Shown here: positions 5,840 through 10,948 of the stretch, piece after piece
How the letters are laid out: each line of letters begins with the position of its first letter
Position numbering within the stretch: position 1 is the first letter of the stretch
Origin: Candidatus Baldrarchaeota archaeon
Lineage (GTDB): Archaea > Asgardarchaeota > Baldrarchaeia > Baldrarchaeales > DXJG01
Assembly: GCA_030587435.1 (NCBI GenBank)
Contig: JAUQZC010000036.1
Location: 1 to 10,948, forward strand
DNA: 10,948 nt
Direction: 5' to 3'
Program-made: the position numbers and the translations under genes
The notes under the pieces: model-generated
Told to the model about the DNA's origin: nothing
The model's database searches: none
Seen by the model: only the letters and a program-made list of their open reading frames with translations

Positions 5840-8800
5840 CAAAAACAATAATCCCCCTAGTACTTATCTCAATAATCCTCCTACTTACAAACATATCGCA
5901 ACCCTCATCAGCCCAAACACCAGAACTGAAAGATTCCCTTGAACAAAGCGTATCATCTACCGGCGAAAACATACCAGCCAACTTCACAGCAACGCAAACC
6001 ACCCAATGGATAAACAACAGAACAGACTATTATCGAGCTGAAAATATCTCAAAAAGCGATGCATTCTACAAAACACTGAACCTCACAACCTACGGGTTCA
6101 ACACCACAAAAATAACCTTAAACTTCACAGACATACAACCACAAAACCTAACAAAAGAAATAGAAAGCTGGTATAACGGTGAAACGCCATCTAAAGCTCC
6201 TCTTAATATTCCACGCGTCATGTCATTTACAATACCTATGTCATGCTACATAAAGAACTTTACAATAAAAACATCTATCGAAACAACGTCTCCCATAAAT
6301 TTAACATGGGCAATTATGAATGCCACGATCAAAAGTGGCGATCCATATCCTAATGTAACATTAAGAAGTGGATTCGAGATTATACAAACGAACGAACCCC
6401 CAGGTCCTCCCGTATATACAATAGTATTAGGTTCACCGCTTCTTCTCAATGTTTCGAATACAGAAAATAATAGTTTCTTCATTTACTTGGAAGCAAATAG
6501 TAGTCCTGTTTATTGGTTTGTTTATAATGATCCCAATACGGTCACTCCTTGGGACGATGCTGATGAGGGATATGCATACCAATATGATAAAGGGACCGGA
6601 GAATTTGAGGAATTAAATGTTGACTTTTTCTTACGGTATGTTTTTCTCTTACCCATCACGGGGGCATTTCAGGATTATAATTTAAGAGTGAATGGAACGT
6701 TGGTGGATGATGATGGGGTTTGGGAGAGCACGGATCTTTTTTCTAGTGATCCTGTTGTTTTGAATGTTACGGCTAATTGGTTGTTGAAGTTTAATGTTAC
6801 ATGTGAAAGTTTCCACGTAAGGAATGGAATACTTACCACGGAGTTTTATGTTCATGCCGATTTTGACAATTCAACATGGTATGTAAAATCAAACTACACT
6901 TATCCATCTGAGTTGAGCAATGCTAGCACAAGATTTTATGTTCCATCTGATTGGCAACTCGTTAACGCAAGTAACATTATAAGTAGAGTTGGAAACCTCA
7001 TAATGGTTAACTCAACAAATCCCTGGGCCCTGAATTTCAACGGAACAAACTACGTAAGCAGCATTGTTCATCCAGCAAATATCACAATAAACAATGAAAT
7101 AGAATTCTCCACACAGTGGAATACAGCAGTAACAGTTTCAAACGGAAACCTAACAATGGCAATATACAACACAACAAATGAAAAAATCTATGAGGAAACA
7201 AAGAACGTAACTGAAGGAGGCAACTTCACATGGACACCCCAAAACGTGGAAAAAGGAGAATACAAAGTAGCAGTACTATTCTACAATGGAACAGAAATAG
7301 GATATAGAATAAGTACATTCCAAGTCCTATATACCATGAAAGTTGAGGTAGAGCCCCTAGACGAATATTATTTCGTAGGGAAAAATGTAACTATAAGAGT
7401 TAGATGCATCGACAATATAACTAGAGAAAATATAACCGACGCAAATGTTCAAGCAACATGGACTAAAGGAACAGTACCATTCACATATAATAGTACAAGC
7501 AGATGGTATGAAGGCATATTTGATACAAGCGGGTTAAAAGCAGGAAAATATAATGTCTCAATTCAAGTAACAAAGGAATACTATGTGAAAACAGTTAAAA
7601 ATGTAACTTTAAACCTCATATATCCAACGGAGGTTCAACCAAAAACCAAAATCTACAAAATCAATTACACAGATTCAATAAACCTAACGATACAATACAC
7701 TTATTCGAATGGAACACCGATAAGAGACGCAAATGTCTATACAGATGAGTTTACATTCAGCTTTAACGGAACAACATACATCTACGAGTATAAGCCACAG
7801 GAAATAGGGAATTTCACCTTCATAGTGCATTGTGAAAAACCTTTACATCAATCACAGAATGCAACAATCAAAATCGAAGTATATGTTGCATCAACTGAAG
7901 TAAAATGTTCATGGACCGAAATAGAAATCGAATATTTAGAAGAAACGCAACTAAACATAAGATATGAAAGCAACGGCAAGGGAGTAGCAAATGCAACGTG
8001 TACAGTTACCTATACTCTAGTGAATGGAACATTAAGAACCCAAATTTATCAAACCAATGAAAGCGGCTATGTTGCTCTAAATATATCATCCAAAATTTTC
8101 GCAGATAACATAGAGAAAAACAACGTTACAGGACAACACATAATAAATATTAAACTTCAGAAATACGGGTATGAAAGCCAAGAAGTAAACGTAACAGTAA
8201 CAATAATACCTCTTTCTACAACCCTAAAAATCAGAATAAACGGAGAAAATGTCACATTCTACATAGTAGAATATCCCTCTCCAATCAACATTTCCCTTAT
8301 TTTTCAAGATGAGCATGGAAACCCCGTAAACAATGCAACAATCAAAGAATGCATCATAGAAATGATAAACGGAAGCAAAAAAACAATCCCACTCATAGAA
8401 AAAGGAAATGGACTCTACACAGTAATTCTTTCACCAGATGAGTTTAACCCATATCCGCAACCTAAATCTGTGATTGGAAACCGCACAATAAACCTGAAGC
8501 TATCAAAATGCGGCTATAAAGAAAAAGAAACTACCATCACTATTAACATAATACCTGGAGAAACAAATATTGAAGTTTTATACCCAGAAAACATCGAAGC
8601 AGGCTCTCTATTCGCAATACTGGTAAATTACACGGACAAAGAAGGTGAAACATTAAGCTACTTCAACGGCGCGCTGAAACTCGACAACACAACAATCACA
8701 ACATTCAATGAAACACAAATACCACTCAACCTAACAACATACGTAGGTACATACAACATCACAATAACCGTAACCCATCTAAACTACAAAAATCAAACAT

Positions 8801-10230
8801 GGAAAGGAATCATAACAATCTACGGAAAAATAAAAGCAACATGCATACCTGAGCACTTTGAAGAATATGAAAACGAAACAATAACAATACGATTCTATAT
8901 CGAAGACCTATACCGAAAAACGCCAATAGAAAATTGTAACATAACCCTGAAGCTCAATGAACATGAATGGTTCATGATATGGAGTTCCCAAAACTCAAGC
9001 TTCACCTTAAACCTCATGGGAATTGAACCCGGCAACTACATAATAACCGTTTCAATAAAAGCATCAAACTACGTACCGGAAAACATTCAAATACCCTTAC
9101 ACGTTTTACCGAAAACCTACGTAATTCTTACGGTGAATGTACCAAAAGAAGTGACTGCTGGTGAAACACTGCTAATATCAGGAACCTTAACCACCGAAAA
9201 TGGAACACCAGTAGCCATGGCAACAATCAAAATAATATTAGAAGTAACCTACGAAAACGGAACAACTAAAGAATACAAATATGAAACGGTAACAAACCTA
9301 AAAGGAGAATTTACACATACATTCCAAACAACCAAAGAAATGACTAACATAACAATTACAATAATATATGAGGGAACACGTGAAAAAGCAGCCACAACCG
9401 GCAACTACAACATCACGGTAAAATCCCCTACTATATTCACAAAACTCCTACACTCATGGTGGGCTTTCGCACTTGCAGTAAGTGTGGCCTCTGCCTTCAC
9501 GGGAACTCACAAATACATTTCAAAAAGAAAACAAAAAGCAAAAATTGAACAAGAGAAACTCGTAAGGGAGTATGAGTTGATTCTTGAGCTTGACAGCCTT
9601 GAATCCCTACTAGTTGTAGAGAAGGAAAGCGGCTTATGCCTATTCGAATACCCATTCAAAGGAACAACAATAAACTCCGATCTTGTAGCGGGTTTCATTC
9701 AAGCAATAAGAAGCTTCTACGTGGAAATAGGTGGAATGGGAGAAGGAGAAGTAGGAGAAATATACTATGAGATGCCTGAACCAAAAGTACTAACATTCCA
9801 CTCAGGAAAACACACCTACGCAATCCTTATAGCGCCGGGAAAACTACTACCAGAAGTAAAGGAATCTCTAAGAAACTTCCTAGACAAATTCGAAGAAGAA
9901 TTCAAAGGACTACTCGAAAAAGGTAACACAAACATCACAATCTACAGCTTGGCAAAAGAGTACATAAAAGAATGCTTCCCACAACAATTGCTCACAAAAT
10001 ATACAGTCCCACAAAAACTACCAAAAACAAGAGGAATCAAAAGAAAAATATTGAGAACCGCTAAAAAACTAGCAGAAGAACAAGGACCATTCACTATGGC
10101 TCAACTATTAACCGAAGTAGCCAAAAAAGAAAAAATAGACCCATTGAAAGCATTAAAAGCATTAAAAGAACTCATAAACCAAAAAATCATACAACCCATT
10201 CAAGAAAAACCAGAAAACAAACTTCAATAG
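5827..10230 (+). CDS. Giant type I membrane protein: tandem Ig-like ectodomain, one TM helix, cytosolic longin-like domain and winged helix
   Basis: Residues 1-29 are a Sec signal peptide: Lys near the N-terminus, a hydrophobic core (8-20), and cleavage probably after SSA29. Residues ~30-275 are an N-terminal beta-rich domain and ~275-412 a second one. About eight Ig-like domains of 85-115 residues follow, with boundaries near 413, 503, 601, 689, 796, 911, 1001, 1096 and 1200. Several end alike, with a K/x-x-G/N-Y stretch, an alternating hydrophobic strand and often a final IIP or VLP. I count about 65 N-x-S/T sequons outside the cell, so heavy N-glycosylation is expected. One helix (~1207-1227) is followed by basic HKYISKRKQK, placing the C-terminus inside. 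Residues ~1259-1362 read as a longin/roadblock (profilin-like) fold: LLVVEKESGLCLFEY, an amphipathic helix with SDLVAGFIQAIRSF, strand HTYAILIA and a long helix. Residues ~1404-1458 resemble a winged helix. It is probably a receptor or adhesin-type sensor; ligand and partner are unknown. Confidence 0.9.
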   Translation: MKLHAKTIIPLVLISIILLLTNISQPSSAQTPELKDSLEQSVSSTGENIPANFTATQTTQWINNRTDYYRAENISKSDAFYKTLNLTTYGFNTTKITLNFTDIQPQNLTKEIESWYNGETPSKAPLNIPRVMSFTIPMSCYIKNFTIKTSIETTSPINLTWAIMNATIKSGDPYPNVTLRSGFEIIQTNEPPGPPVYTIVLGSPLLLNVSNTENNSFFIYLEANSSPVYWFVYNDPNTVTPWDDADEGYAYQYDKGTGEFEELNVDFFLRYVFLLPITGAFQDYNLRVNGTLVDDDGVWESTDLFSSDPVVLNVTANWLLKFNVTCESFHVRNGILTTEFYVHADFDNSTWYVKSNYTYPSELSNASTRFYVPSDWQLVNASNIISRVGNLIMVNSTNPWALNFNGTNYVSSIVHPANITINNEIEFSTQWNTAVTVSNGNLTMAIYNTTNEKIYEETKNVTEGGNFTWTPQNVEKGEYKVAVLFYNGTEIGYRISTFQVLYTMKVEVEPLDEYYFVGKNVTIRVRCIDNITRENITDANVQATWTKGTVPFTYNSTSRWYEGIFDTSGLKAGKYNVSIQVTKEYYVKTVKNVTLNLIYPTEVQPKTKIYKINYTDSINLTIQYTYSNGTPIRDANVYTDEFTFSFNGTTYIYEYKPQEIGNFTFIVHCEKPLHQSQNATIKIEVYVASTEVKCSWTEIEIEYLEETQLNIRYESNGKGVANATCTVTYTLVNGTLRTQIYQTNESGYVALNISSKIFADNIEKNNVTGQHIINIKLQKYGYESQEVNVTVTIIPLSTTLKIRINGENVTFYIVEYPSPINISLIFQDEHGNPVNNATIKECIIEMINGSKKTIPLIEKGNGLYTVILSPDEFNPYPQPKSVIGNRTINLKLSKCGYKEKETTITINIIPGETNIEVLYPENIEAGSLFAILVNYTDKEGETLSYFNGALKLDNTTITTFNETQIPLNLTTYVGTYNITITVTHLNYKNQTWKGIITIYGKIKATCIPEHFEEYENETITIRFYIEDLYRKTPIENCNITLKLNEHEWFMIWSSQNSSFTLNLMGIEPGNYIITVSIKASNYVPENIQIPLHVLPKTYVILTVNVPKEVTAGETLLISGTLTTENGTPVAMATIKIILEVTYENGTTKEYKYETVTNLKGEFTHTFQTTKEMTNITITIIYEGTREKAATTGNYNITVKSPTIFTKLLHSWWAFALAVSVASAFTGTHKYISKRKQKAKIEQEKLVREYELILELDSLESLLVVEKESGLCLFEYPFKGTTINSDLVAGFIQAIRSFYVEIGGMGEGEVGEIYYEMPEPKVLTFHSGKHTYAILIAPGKLLPEVKESLRNFLDKFEEEFKGLLEKGNTNITIYSLAKEYIKECFPQQLLTKYTVPQKLPKTRGIKRKILRTAKKLAEEQGPFTMAQLLTEVAKKEKIDPLKALKALKELINQKIIQPIQEKPENKLQ

Positions 10231-10315
10231 CTCCCCCTTGCACCCTGTATTTATTACATTTAACATACAAAACATCCTTTTACAACCACTCTAAACAACT
10301 CGTACAGAAACATTT

Positions 10316-10948
10316 TTAGTCCTTAAGATATTCGGGTGCTATTTTCTTAGAAAACCTTTTAGATAAGGCAACTATGGTTAAAACTGGTGGTGCTCCTGGA
10401 CTAACAGGAAAAACACTAGCATCACTCACAAGCAAACGGCTAATCTCAGTCTCCTGATCAACGTTCACAACCCTACCTATCCCAGCTGTCCCCCCCGGGA
10501 TGAGCACCTCTTATCCTCGACGTATAAAGAGACTTCGGATCCACACCAGCTTGAACCAAAATTCCCCTTGAAATTTCAATCCCTTTATCCAACTTCTTCC
10601 GATCACTTTCCGTAACAGGCTTATGAATAGCACTATTAACATGAACCTCGCCTACATCGTCATCGGTGATCTTAGTCATCAAACCAAGCATTCTACCCCT
10701 CTTAAACGCACGAAACTTCTTCAAAAACGGCAAATACAGAAACATATCCAAAGTCGTATCCATAATAGGTGAAAGAATAAAGCCACGACTATCATGAAAC
10801 TCATCTATCAAAGTAGCCATACCAATCTCATCTTTCATGCCACCGTTCCCCTTCAACCAGCCAAAAGTGCTAACAAAAAGATCTAAAAAAAGATTACTTC
10901 CAGCATGGGTTAAACCAGACCTTTGAAGAATAATAGGAGTACCTATCC
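10316..10948 (-). pseudogene. GMC-family FAD oxidoreductase, C-terminal part, frameshifted and cut by the window end
   Basis: Read on the minus strand from the window edge, the first frame gives GTPIILQRSGL, which resembles the second GMC signature in the flavin domain. It continues to the C-terminal domain: GEVHVN, a KPVTESDRKKLDKG helix and GAHPGG. One extra G in the tract at 10490-10496 shifts the frame, and an early stop follows about 5 codons later. The next frame continues the family pattern exactly: [11 protein letters not shown], then [27 protein letters not shown] and a TAA at 10316-10318. Removing one G rejoins both halves into about 209 residues, including the His of HPGGT that corresponds to a catalytic His in known GMC enzymes. 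The substrate cannot be told; relatives oxidise alcohols or sugars using FAD. The N-terminal FAD-binding part lies beyond the window. It converges with the surface-protein gene across 85 bases. Whether the shift is real or a homopolymer read error is open. Confidence 0.85.

Noticed and set aside
5827..10230. Surface protein as an ordinary S-layer subunit
   Set aside because: S-layer proteins normally end at a membrane anchor, whereas this one carries about 240 residues of folded-looking cytosolic sequence after the membrane helix, so a sensor or receptor is the better reading.
1..10948. CRISPR array, insertion sequence, integrase or attachment site
   Set aside because: No regularly spaced direct repeats, transposase or integrase motifs, or terminal inverted repeats with target duplications were seen on either strand.

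Overview
The window looks like a piece of an AT-rich archaeal genome. The evidence is a digeranylgeranylglyceryl phosphate synthase (archaeal ether-lipid synthesis), TATA-type promoter elements, a TTG start behind a strong Shine-Dalgarno, and a giant secreted protein with about 65 N-glycosylation sequons. The style resembles uncultivated Thermoproteota (Bathyarchaeia-like) or a related lineage. That placement is an inference and cannot be settled from this sequence alone.

Layout: 1-240 is a T-rich leader with a TATA box and an inverted repeat near the expected transcription start. 241-4413 (+) encodes a 1390-residue protein of no recognised family. Its first ~210 residues read like a caspase-type (clan CD) cysteine peptidase. 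A 76-residue stretch with no acidic residues follows, then a long run of basic amphipathic helices, an unrecognised mixed alpha/beta region, a charged coiled-coil stretch and a hydrophobic C-terminal block. 4414-4638 is a terminator/promoter spacer. 4639-5490 (+) is the lipid enzyme. 5491-5826 is a 336-bp gap with hairpins, palindromes and a weak promoter. 5827-10230 (+) encodes a 1467-residue type I membrane protein with a signal peptide, an N-terminal beta domain, about eight Ig-like domains, one membrane helix, and a cytosolic longin/roadblock-like domain ending in a winged-helix-like segment. 10316-10948 (-) is the C-terminal part of a GMC-family flavoprotein oxidoreductase, broken by one extra G in a G7 tract and running off the window.

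Each plus-strand gene has its own spacer and possible promoter, so nothing supports a single operon, and the lipid enzyme looks like a housekeeping neighbour. The two giant genes carry the novelty. One is a candidate protease plus membrane-active protein, which could be a regulated cell-death or defence effector. The other is a receptor-like protein joining a glycosylated extracellular stalk to a small-GTPase/trafficking-type fold inside the cell. No link between the two is shown by the sequence.
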